Below, piece by piece: positions 11,545-21,968 of a DNA stretch of 64,000 nt (positions within the stretch are counted from its first letter, which is position 1; the number at the start of each line of letters is the position of its first letter). Below the pieces are notes generated by a model that saw nothing but the letters and a program-made list of their open reading frames with translations, did no database searches and was not told the origin of the DNA. The translations under genes were made by a program, and so were the position numbers. Source of the stretch: Paramacrobiotus metropolitanus (Eukaryota; Tardigrada; Eutardigrada; Parachela; Macrobiotidae). The stretch lies in the NCBI RefSeq assembly GCF_019649055.1, contig NW_026570241.1, positions 1,068,501 to 1,132,500 on the forward strand. The letters run 5' to 3'.

Positions 11545-14500
11545 TCATCCTTGCAGATTTTGCGTCATCGTTGCACAATGCGAAATGGATCCAAAAATAA
11601 AATTACCCGTTTTGTTGAAGTTATCCCAGCGGTTTTTTGCTTGATCGTATTTCTCCATATCATACGCTTCCGTTCCGTATGTCCAATATCCTCCGCAGAC
11701 ATACAGCTGACTGTTGGCGACAAACATCGCATGCTGATAACGGCTGCTTCGTAACCCGGCAATCTGCTCCCATTCGGCGTCTTGCACATCGAGTCGTAAT
11801 CGCTCGCAGGTGCCATTGATGGCGGAGTCGTCATCCCATGCTCCTCCCGTGGCGTACAGGTACCCGTTGTAAACCTTGACAGCGAAACAGCGACGCGCGT
11901 GGTTCATATCAGGGAGGTAACGCCATTTGTCGCTGGTAGCGTCGTATACTTCTACGGTGGCGACTGTTTTGCGCTTTTTTCCGCTGACTACCGTTCCACC
12001 GCAGTAGTAGAATTGGCCATCGTGGCACTCGTAGGCTGCGTCCTTCCTACATACGAGTACAGAAGCTTCAGAAAATATTATTACAAACGACTTCATTACA
12101 TGTAACTTTGTGATATACAGTAACTGTTAAAAAGAAAGTTTTATTGCCATAATGCAAACGTTTTATTCGCGTAGCTGTTCCATAGACCTTACACACCACA
12201 GTCAGATCGAAAAAGTAAAAAGAAATCGTCTTATTATCATTATCAGCCTATTATCAGCTACGGACTATCATCAGCTTATCGCAAGCACATACTAATGTAG
12301 ATCTTTTTCAAATTTCATCCAGCGCTTACCTAAACTTTTTTGGCAAACGCGGCTCTTTTCGGTATAACCGTGTTGTCACATTATACGTGCACGATTTATT
12401 TGCCTCGCCGCTATTTTGAAAATCCCACCGATAAATGATTCCGTTCAAGGAGACCGTCGGAGACAGGTCCATCATGGCTAACGGCTCTTTCAAAATCTCC
12501 TCTACGGTCCTTTTGACCGGCGAAAACAGATAGGTAAGCAGCTGACCCTTGCGTTCACCGCGAAACCACAGCGAGTTATCGACAACCGGCCCGAAATCTT
12601 TATGCGTAGACCACGGCGCAATATCCACCGGTAGTGGGATGATGTGAGTGGTATTTGTTCGCCAGTCGAACTGCCGCAGAGTGGCTTGATTTCGGTCCGC
12701 AAAGAACAGGTAAACGGATTCGGTAAAATGGCGCTCCCGTGGCCTGACGGTAAGGACGGGTGATTTGGGTAGAAGGAACTGCTCCAAATCAGCCAATACG
12801 GTTTGCAACGCTCCCATCGCCGAAGCGGCAGCCATTGATAGGGCATCCGGCAACAAATCCCAGCGAATCTCCGCCAACAAAGGTGCCAAGGCTTCTTCGG
12901 TCCAACGCGCCGGGTACTGGTGACGACACCATTTCATCACTGCCTGGGAAGAACACAAACTATTTCATGCAGTACGATAACTATAAGGTGACAACTTTGC
13001 ACGCTGACTATAAGGTGACAACACCAGCGCAATTTGCACGATGACAACTACACAACCAGTGAAGTAAACAGTATGCATTAAACGATGCGCAGGAAGCAAA
13101 TAAAATTATTTCTAATTCTATCGCAGAAACGGTAGATTACTTCATATAATATTACACCACTGCAATACAGCAGTTAAGTAGGTACATGAAAGCCCGCATC
13201 ATGCGCATCCCATGTAGAAAATTTCTTAATTGAAATTTCTTAATCTCTACTTTCTTAGTCGCTCGTCTACAACTAATAAAACTCGATCTACGATCTCCAA
13301 GTGCATTCGGTATTTGATAAAAGACTGCGCAGAAAACCAATGACCGGACAGCAGACTGGTTATGGAAAGATATTAAGATTAAATTCATTAATCGTCATCA
13401 ACATTAAGTCCTGTTAGCCCAACATAGTATTTTAGTTATTACTTATTACGAAATGCAGGGAATCAGTATACCTGATAGACATCTATTTCCGATGGGACAC
13501 ACAGGAATTCACATTTAATTATCTTCAAAACATGTTCCAGTGAAATGTCCAAAAATTCTGGGGTGTTATGATAGGAAGAAAACGTAATCTGAATTTCTTC
13601 CAACGGTTTGCTGGGTTCTTTGCTGGGCTCAACGTCTACCGGGGGAACCACCGGAGGTGGTGGTTCCGATGGTGTGGGCACATCGTTACTGGTAGTTGAA
13701 TTTGCGGGACCATCAGGTTTTGGAACTGGATTGGCATGCTCCTCTTTATCGTTGGACGGTGGCGGCAACCCTGTACAATTAACTAAAACTGGGCGTTCGT
13801 TGGATGAACAAAGTGTCGCACGTACAAGATAACTGATACATACAAACACCGTATTGTATCTGTACTGTAAAACCGTTGGTAAAATATATAAATAATAATT
13901 ATCCAGCAAGCAGTAAAATTAATAAGAACCGTATTGACGGGAAAAACAAAAATATGAAATTCATCCTTAAGCTCTACTAGAAATTGCTTACGGTATTTCT
14001 GGATCGATCTGCAAATACGTTGCCGCCTTGTACAGTTCTTCTAGGCTCACATCTGTCATTAAAGATGTACAATCGAATGCCACATCCGGATTAAGAGCCA
14101 CTAACAAGATGGTATGGATAGCCAACGGTTTGATATCGTCTGGCCGTCTGATATGATAGAGATCGCCCTCCTTGTGGATCGGGTTATAAAAATATTTAGG
14201 ATCTGTCAACAACGCTTGCGTAGCACGCCGGGTAGCGATTAGCGTATGCTCGCCATTTACAATGCGGATGAGCTGATCACGGAAAATCTCTTCAGGCTCC
14301 TTCTTAACAGAGAGGACAAGGACATCATCTCCTTCGGAAACTTGCTGTTGGTCATTGGTTTCGTTGGTCTGCGGTACAGAGTCTTCAGATGTATGCTCCA
14401 AGATCCCCATGTTGTCATCAAGCGGCTCCAATTTGATTTTTTTCGAAGGTGGCTCAGACACTATACCGGTGCCCTCCTGATCAGAAGGCTCCTGTTTTAT

Positions 14501-14932
14501 CTGCGGAGACGGTGGCATGGCTGCGTTTTTTTCTTGAAGCGCAGGCGCCTGGGACCGATCGTTTTCGCCCTTTTCCTGCTTGATTTTGGCGGGATCATTT
14601 GCCAGTAACGGCATCTTGGCAGGCGTGGTTACATTGTCCAGTTGGGCAAAAGGCGCCTGGAAGCGCTCGTTGTCGGATTTCTCTTGCTTAATATCTGTGG
14701 ATGCATTTGCCGGCAACAAAGTACTAGTACCAATACTCACTGCTGCGGAATTTGCAGGCTGAACAACAGGGACTGGAAAGTGCTCATCGTCGGTCTTTTC
14801 TTGCTGAATAACAATGGATACTTGCCGGCAACGGGCTCCCAGCATGCGCTGATCCGGTCGGGTTTCCTGGCTGAAGAAAAGCTCCCCGGAACCGAAATTC
14901 TTTGGGGTTTTCTTGCTTATAAACCAAAACAT
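11545..14932 (-). CDS. BTB-BACK-Kelch gene A, SUMO-motif-rich N-terminus
   Basis: Exons: 13992-14932, 13472-13770, 12330-12943, 11545-12046. Exon 1 has a disordered N-terminus with five SUMO-consensus tetrapeptides (IKQE three times, IKLE, VKKE), a basic SKKIK cluster like an NLS, then a diverged BTB-like fold (DQLIRIVNGEHTL...LEELYKAATYLQI). Exons 2-3 give a Pro-rich linker and BACK-like region; exon 4 gives kelch repeats (YYCGG, YATGG, YVCGG). Exon 1 ends in phase 2, whereas paralogues B, C and D end it in phase 1 and the matching acceptor at 13770 needs phase 1, so the usual splice breaks the frame. An acceptor ending exon 2 at 13859 would restore it (2445 nt, 814 aa), adding about 30 residues. 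Gene A is therefore either re-spliced or inactive. Start ATG 14932; a later ATG (about 14848) is possible. Likely a nuclear Cullin-3-type adaptor by family; inferred. Confidence 0.8.
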
Positions 14933-15768
14933 ACCGCGGTGCTAATGATTCCGTGTGAGGAGTCGGCATAACGAAGAGGTAATGGGAATACACTTTAGTC
15001 CCGAATTTAGTTTGTAAATTCCCACAATATACTCGCTTAGCGTTTCCGGGACGTAAATTGCGCAAATCAAGCATACAACGGCCACGAATTAGATACCCCC
15101 AATTAATCTTAAACATTGTAATACCTATACGTATCGCTGATAACCGCTGTATCTAATTCAGGACTAATTCGTATCGCTGTACCTAATTCAGGACTTTGCT
15201 GAGAAACTAGAGGTCAGGTTTTGCCTTGTCTGCAAGGAAAGGACACAAACTGATCCACTTTAAGTCTCTGATATGCCTCTTGCTGTGCCAGTTTACTCTG
15301 AAGACTTTGCTCTGAACATACTTAACAAAGTTTGCACCACCACGCTTCTTCACGTTTTCTTAAGTTTTTGTACCTGCACATAATGTCCGCCATTGCATCC
15401 GGATCGCGTTCTGTTTCTTCAGGCTGTATCTATTTACTAGAGTGGCAGTATCTATCTGTAGACAGAAATTTATCAACATACCTACGCGGAGAGAATACTG
15501 ACTAGATATTTGAACGAGATTCTACAAAGCCGACAGAGTTTTCATGGCGGTTTAGCAGTGTAGTTGTTTAAAATTTTTGGGAAGGTCAACGAAACTCAGT
15601 TGAGCTGTCTAACGATTACGCTGAAAAACGTTCGTACCTTCGTATCAAACGACTGTACAGTGTACCAACCATTTTCAGTGGCCTTGAAGGACTAATAATT
15701 TTAGTTATACTAAACTTTATGCTTTTACATACAGACCGATACAGTTATTATTGTACTCTCGGCATAAT
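14933..15768. promoter_or_regulatory. Divergent upstream region between genes A and B
   Basis: A (-) and B (+) start 836 bp apart head to head, so this stretch should hold both promoters. The paralogous pair C/D has the same head-to-head layout with a 1.4-kb spacer. No core promoter motif is clear enough to place. Nothing else was recognised. Confidence 0.4.
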
Positions 15769-17170
15769 ATGGAACCTATCACTAAAAAACCCAGACTGGA
15801 GACGGCAGATGTCGACAACCAAAACGCGGGAAGCAAGGAGTGCAAGTTAGGTCCCAGTATTGTTGACCCTAGGCCTAAATCTCAGTTAGGAAATGAAAAT
15901 CTCCTAAAACATCTTGATAACGACGATGAGGATGTCGCCATCGTATTTGTCAAGCGCGACCCCGAAGCCGTCATCCGCAATATGTTGGTACGTGTTGTCA
16001 TTGGGAACTATGTGCAGTGTGCGCTGCGCGGAGCCGTTCAGGACCTGCTGCCCGATGCTGCTTATTTCCAAAATGGACTGATTCCAGTGATTAATGAATA
16101 TACCATAGTAGTGCCGGACGGCATCGAGACGTTGGCTGCTCATTCCGTCCTGCTGACAGCGCTTAATCCCGGAGTACCATTGAACTGGAAATCAACGGCC
16201 AAGAGCATGACGGTGGATCAGCTGCATATGGCGGCGTCGTATTTCAACATCAGTGCCGACAAACTTGGTAAGGCCTTGGCTCGGTACAACAGACACCTTT
16301 CGTATCACCTGATAGCGAAGCTCTGGTATGATATAAGCATTATTACCGGTGCGAACTGATGCGAAAAATATGGACCCTACTCTGGCAAAATTGTAAAAAC
16401 TTAATGCGACGAGGGGATATATGTATTTCCAGTTCATCGTTCTCTCTGAATATTAGCAAGAGCCATTTGGGTGTTCGTACTTATGCTACATATTATATAG
16501 TGCAATGTATTACGTACACTCGAACGTGCACAAGGGTATTTGTTAGTGTAAATGTAATGATAACACGGATTACGAAAAAAAATTAAAAACGATTTGATCG
16601 TGGCAATAGTACTACTGTCTCACTAATATTGCTGCTGTGCTGCATTTTTTATACAGATCTTACCTTGTTAGATAGTGGCTAATGCTGTAGTACCACTGTA
16701 TCGCTAGGGTAGTATTGCCGCTGTGCTGTATTTTTTTATACGGATCTTTCATTTGATTAAGTACTCTGTAGTAAGCCCTCGCTAACTCGCTAAACTCTAA
16801 GCTGGCTAATGCGCTGCCACGTTTTACATAACAACTTTATGACTGCTCTTGAACTCAACAGGACTACCACCGCCAAAGTCCAAGAATGACATTAATTGTG
16901 AAGGCACCCATATGGACAAAGCAGCTGAGCCTTCCAGTCCATCGAAAAAACCAGTTGACAACGCGCAGTTTGACTCCAGTGACGATATTGGAAACTCTGA
17001 AGACAAACACCCCGACGACAACGATGACACTAATGACCCTGGCGATAATTACAATGGAAGTCAAAATTGTCTTACATTCGGTCTGGGACCGAATGACCAA
17101 TAAAAATAAATGGCCAGGACCAAATGACCAATAAACAGAAAACGCGCAAGAATACGAACACTTGTTCCTG

Positions 17171-17500
17171 GCGCATTTCCCAACGAAAACCATCAAGCGA
17201 TATCTCAAACGAAAGACAAAAAAATTTCTCAAGAATTTCGATACCAAAATGGTCATCCTTTATGAGATCTAAGAGAAAATCGAGCCATTTTGGTTTGTCG
17301 TAGACAAAGCACACGATTTCTGTGTGAAAACTGAAACACAAACCGCGGATGCAAATCCTATGCTATGTCTACGAGAAACTTTAGATGCCTCGATTATCTC
17401 TTAGATCTTGTAAAGAACAACTTCTTTGGTATAAAAATTTTTGAAATTGTTTTCTCGTTCGTTTGAGATATCGGTCGATGGTTTTCGTTGGGAAATGCGC
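17171..17500. repeat. 330-bp imperfect palindrome (foldback)
   Basis: The left arm starts GCGCATTTCCCAACGAAAAC and the right arm ends with its complement; arms are about 110 bp with scattered mismatches around a central 110 bp. The centre shares a 22-bp word (starting CTATGCTATG, ending GAGAAAC) with the foldback at 20545-21147. Confidence 0.75.
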
Positions 17501-17632
17501 AAGGTGAAAGTGTAAATGAGCAGGCCGACGGCCAGTCAAAAACTTGGCTGTTTGGTACAGAAAAGCCAAAGTTCACTTCGGTTACATTTCGGCCGCACAT
17601 TCACTTAGTTTCTCACTTCTTCGGCACTACCT

Positions 17633-17905
17633 TTTTACACTTCTTAGGTTTCTTACTTAGGTTCTTAGGTTTCTTAGGGTTCTGGTTAGGTTTGGTTATT
17701 TTAGGTATTTTAGGTTTTCTTAGGCTTTGGTTATTTGTTATTTTTAGATCTTCTTAGGTTTCTTAGGTATTCTCAGATTTCTAGGTTTGTTAGGTTATTT
17801 AGGTATTTTAGGTTTCCTTAGGTATTCTTGGGTATTCTTTCTTTTTAGGTTTCTGAGTTATTTTTAGACATATCTAGGTTTCGTAGGTCATTCCTATTTT
17901 TTCTT
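17633..17905. repeat. Degenerate TTAGG-rich tandem tract
   Basis: Repeated variants of TTAGGTTTC and CTTAGG fill this part of the TIR element. It is irregular, with no fixed period. It resembles the arthropod TTAGG telomere word but sits inside a mobile element, so I do not call it telomeric. Confidence 0.55.
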
Positions 17906-18249
17906 AGGTTTCTTGGATTTGTTTGTGTGGGTTTTCTTGGGTTTCCTAGCCTTCGCCCTCGTGACGGTTGCCTTCAGGCATTCGTCCATGTTTTCTCCGT
18001 CTTCTTAAGGTAATGCGGATCATTTGTCGTTTTAAGCTTTTTTGGAAGGTTTCGCCTTGTGTCTGCTATATTGGGTTGTGTATTAATGCTGGCGATAAAG
18101 ATTTCTCAATTTTGTTTAATTTTTAAAAGTTGCACGATGGGATGGCAAATTTTTAATGCAAGGCCATTTTTTAACCCTTTTTAGGATTTAAGTTTCCGAC
18201 AAATTTTATATCGAAAGTAACGTTTTCTCTTAAATCTATCCAAAATTGG

Positions 18250-18393
18250 CTACGGCCGAAATGTATTGTGGCCGAAGTGATCGGCGGCCGAACTGAGTGA
18301 CGGCCGAAGTGATTGGCGGCCGAAGTGAATGGCGGCCGAAAAACTTTGGCCGAAATGAACGCGGCCGAAATGAAAACGGCCGAAGTGATCGGT
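18250..18393. repeat. CGGCCGAAGTG-type minisatellite
   Basis: About nine imperfect copies of a GGCCGAARTGA core with spacers of a few bases, GC-rich against AT-rich surroundings, near the right end of the TIR element. Confidence 0.7.
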
Positions 18394-20544
18394 AGCCACA
18401 GAAAAGGGCTTGGTTGCGCGCGTTTTGTGATTACATAAGTGTAAGACAATTTTGTCGTCCACTGTACAGTGTTAGTGAATCTGAATCTGATGGAGAAGAT
18501 AATAATGCTCAGCTGTCTGGTGATGCTCCAACGAAACCGTACAATGAAATACAGGATCAATTCCACTCCTATTCTCAAACAGCAGATTTTTTGGACCTTC
18601 CTTTCGGGCAGATTTTGACGCTACTGAGGAAGGGATTTTTGGCAGTGCAATCGGAGAAGGAAGTGTATCAGGTACATACCGTATATAAAAATAGACATCT
18701 CTAGTCAGCCAGTGCGAAGAATCGTAGTTCATACTAATTATGCAGCTGGTAATACTCGTACCATACTTCAAAGTATACATTTTTCTCAAGTTTTTTTAAG
18801 TGCTTGTTCGCGGTTCAACAGCCACATATGTACATGGCTATTCGTTATTTTTTAGGCAGTAATGGAGTGGTGTAATCATCGGTACCCGGCGCGCTGGAAA
18901 GAGCGCATACTGGCACCGTTGTTGGCCGAGATTCGTTGGGATTTGATAACGGATACCCTGCAGCAGGGAATTTCAGCGTCAGATAATCCATTACGTAAAG
19001 TGTTGTCTGAACTAAAAGAGGCAGTAATGCTGAAATCGCGTCGTCAGGTCACAGCTGCTCCACGACAACGCCATTTTGCCGAAACCGTTTACGTCTTCCA
19101 TGCCGACCGGAACCAGGTTAGCCTGCGTCGATTCGACTGGCGCAATAACACGCTATCCGACGACATAACGCTAAAAGGTCTTACCGCATCATCCACGTGC
19201 AAAGAACTGGGCCCGGCAATCGGAAATAAGCTGTGTTTCCGGGTTCAACGCGGTGATAAACTGCAGACCTTTCAGTACTGTCCCATCACGAAGAAAGTGC
19301 GCATTTTATATGACGAGCCATTGGACATGTTGGGATTAGGGCCAACAGTCTATTTAAACGGGCTGCTGTACCGTTGGGATTTTGAGAATGGCCAAAAGAA
19401 GAACAATTCGTGTACTTTCGATTTGGTATCTAAAGCAACTGTGAAAGGTCTCCGACTGCCGAAAGTCTTGAGGTAAGGAACATTATGCAGTATGCATGTA
19501 ATTGAAAAATGGCTCCCTCGTTACTTACTTGAAAAACAGATATTAAATACTCAGTAATACCTACTTAAGGTGAATTTGTCTACACATTGTCATCGTTAAT
19601 AAAAGTTTGAAAGATTGATTCCATCTGCATTTCAAGTTAGTTTACTTTTACTTTAAGTTTGCTGTAGCTAAAAACTTTTCCAGATTTGTGGAGTTTGACA
19701 TTGTAGGTATTTCAATTTATTTGTGAGGCATAAAACTACAAATGCACTGTTCAATGTGAAAAACGTTAAAATACCATTATTTAGCGCCCTTTGCGCAGCT
19801 GGCAACAGCAGTACTCGGTAATGCAGATGTGGCTTTAAATTGTAGTGTTGTTTTTTCCTTAATGATTAAATTACTTACATTTCCTTACTAGGAAAGAAGC
19901 AGCATTCGATTGTTACGATGACAAATTGTATTACTGCGGTGGAATGCCTATCAGCGAAAAAGCTCACCCGGAAGCTGTATCGACAGTGGACATGTACGAC
20001 GCCACAACCGGCCAGTGGACAGCACTGCCCAGCATGCTATTCGCGCGTCGCTGTTTTGCAGTGAAGGTCTTCAATGGGTACCTGTACGCGACGGGTGGAG
20101 CGTGTAATTCCAACAAAACCTTCCCTTATGCTATCCTACACACGTGCGAACGCCTAAAACTAAACAGTCCCAACGCAAAATGGCAGCGAGTGGCGGATCT
20201 GCAGTATTGGCGGTACCAGCATGCCATGTTTGTTGTTGATGACCGATTGTACGTCTGCGGAGGAAGGTTGCGGAGCGAGCAGGGTTTCGCAATGGAAAGA
20301 TACGACGTGGAGGGAAATAAATGGGATAAGTTGCTTAAGGCGGATCGGTATCTGTTTGGAGCCATTTCTCAGTGCGTTACGATTACTCAGTGCTTCAAAG
20401 GTTAAGCATCGGGAGCAGCTTAGGTTTAAACATATTGTTAAAAGACTTCGTCATTGTGCTAGAATGGTTAAAGAATTCAACAGACACAGAAATTCCTTGC
20501 GTGTATTTGTTTTTAAGATACTGAGGAGGGTAATGATATGCACC

Positions 20545-21147
20545 GAGCAATAACAGAGCTGTTATCTGTGTTGCAAACAGGACCAAGCGGCAGCTATCAC
20601 GCAGAACACCTGAAGCAGTCACTGAGCCCGACAGATTTTTTGTTTCATAGACTGTTAAACTGAATCACTTCTGTTTTGCACATTCGGAACGAAACCAAGC
20701 AAATAACATTCCAAAAGAATCAGAAAAAATTCACGAGATTTTGTATACTAAGTTATGATTCATGGTGCACACAAGTTATGGCCATTTATGTTTCTCGTAG
20801 ACACAGCATAGAGTTTGTGCGTGGAACCCAACCGTTGATTCGAATTCTATGCTATGTCTACGAGAAACGCAAATGGCTATAACTTGTGTCCTGCACCATG
20901 GATCATTACTAGTTTAGTATCAAAAATCTTGTGAATTTTTTCTGATTCTTTTGGAATGTTATTTGCTTGGTTTCGTTCCCGAATGTGCAAAACAGAAGTG
21001 ATTCAGTTTAGCATACAAGTCTATGGAAACAAAAATCTATCGGGCTCAGTGACTGCTTCAGGTGTTCTGCGTGATAGCACGGGCTGCCGTCTCTTGGTGG
21101 CTGGCCGTGTTGCACAGGCACGGTCACAGATAACGAGCTCTGTTACC
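20545..21147. mobile_element. 600-bp foldback element downstream of gene B
   Basis: A long inverted repeat: the arm beginning GCTATCACGCAGAACACC near 20593 returns as its complement ending near 21079, about 240 bp per arm with few mismatches. Weaker arm similarity (AACAGAGCTGTTATCTGTG and complement) extends the structure to about 20545-21147. A short non-palindromic centre lies near 20815-20850, flanked by GTAGACA-containing arms. There is no coding potential. It sits between the tail-to-tail 3' ends of genes B and C. The transcript would fold into a very long hairpin. Confidence 0.8.
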
Positions 21148-21389
21148 CCTTGCTCGGGTGCATCGAGCTCATTTACCCCCTCCTCGTACAGTCAGTACAG
21201 TGCATTATGTGCATAGTATTGCAATTGCCAGTTAGATGAAGTTGTTATATACATGTACGCTGACATTTTTTTCCATACGCGAAATGGACTAACCTTGTTT
21301 AAACACTATTGTAGCAGTTGTAATTTTGTTGACGTGCCTGAATTGTAAACCGACATTACGGCAGCGTCTTGTTTCCGTTCTCCGTCATC

Positions 21390-21539
21390 ATGAAGTGCTC
21401 ACTGCTCACCCGAAAGCCAAAACTTTTGAACGAAGCCACGCAGATTTTGTACTATGAAAGCAGTGAATACCTAGATCGTACGTTTCAGGCTCGAAGATTT
21501 TATCAGGAGAAACTTAAAAACAACGAACAAAAAATGCAG
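21390..21539 (+). CDS. Possible orphan first exon (50 codons)
   Basis: ATG at 21390 opens a 50-codon frame ending exactly at a good donor (CAG|GTATGT). The peptide is charged and probably helical (KLLNEATQILYYESSEYLD..). No downstream exon could be found before gene C, so it may be a relic or chance. No family recognised. Confidence 0.25.
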
Positions 21540-21968
21540 GTATGTATGCGGACTGCAAAACGTACGATGTTACTGTACTGAGGAATTTTGATGACATTCA
21601 GTGCAAAACATGGCCATGACCTTTCAGAGCTTGATGGTATCCCAGATGAACCCATCGTTCGTAAAACCATGATTTAAGACCAGATCCGCACACTACAAAG
21701 TCTCCCCTTGAAACGTACTAATCACGATGCTACACAACGGAAAGAAGGTACAAACGTAATAATTAACCACACAAATCCAATGAACAAACTATTTCATGTG
21801 ATGCTGTAGATCCCACTACGAGAATTTTTGTGACAACAAAAAAAACTACCTAATGATAGGTATCCTTACTTTCTACTCTTAACACGAACAACAAAATGTA
21901 CAGTACTGAAAAAGAACACCTGCAAACTGTCAGCGCAGAGTCATGAGATGCAACACACACCCGTATAA

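Larger units (their letters stand above)
17062..18454. mobile_element. 1.39-kb TIR element inside gene B exon 2
   Basis: Ends are a perfect 15-bp inverted repeat: CAAAATTGTCTTACA at 17062-17076 and its complement at 18440-18454; with two mismatches the match extends to about 20 bp. It has no transposase-like ORF, so it is non-autonomous. Inside are a short hairpin (CATTCGGTC/GACCGAATG near 17074-17094), a large palindrome (17171-17500), a degenerate TTAGG-rich tract (17633-17905) and a CGGCCGAAGTG-type minisatellite (18250-18393). I found no convincing target-site duplication, so superfamily cannot be assigned. Confidence 0.75.
15769..20405 (+). pseudogene. BTB-BACK-Kelch gene B, exon 2 interrupted by a TIR element
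   Basis: Exons: 15769-16267, 16862-17061 continuing at about 18455-18671, 18856-19472, 19892-20405. Intron phases 1, 0 and 2 match genes C and D. The N-terminus is short with a KKPRLE basic cluster, then a BTB-like domain (DDEDVAIVFVKRDPE, VQDLLPDAAYF, LAAHSVLLTALNPG), an acidic linker, a BACK-like segment (FLDLPFGQILTLL..), and kelch repeats with YYCGG, YATGG and YVCGG. A 1.39-kb element sits inside exon 2 and brings an in-frame TAA at 17101-17103. Unless the element is removed from the RNA, the product stops before BACK and kelch. The downstream exons are otherwise open and in phase, so the insertion looks recent or tolerated. Closest relative in the window is gene D. Confidence 0.8.

Noticed and set aside
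14246-14608. 120-codon plus-strand frame
   Set aside because: Antisense shadow of gene A exon 1.
17062-18454. The insertion in gene B as an ordinary intron
   Set aside because: No GT near the left end pairs with an AG near the right end in the needed phase, and the ends form a perfect inverted repeat.
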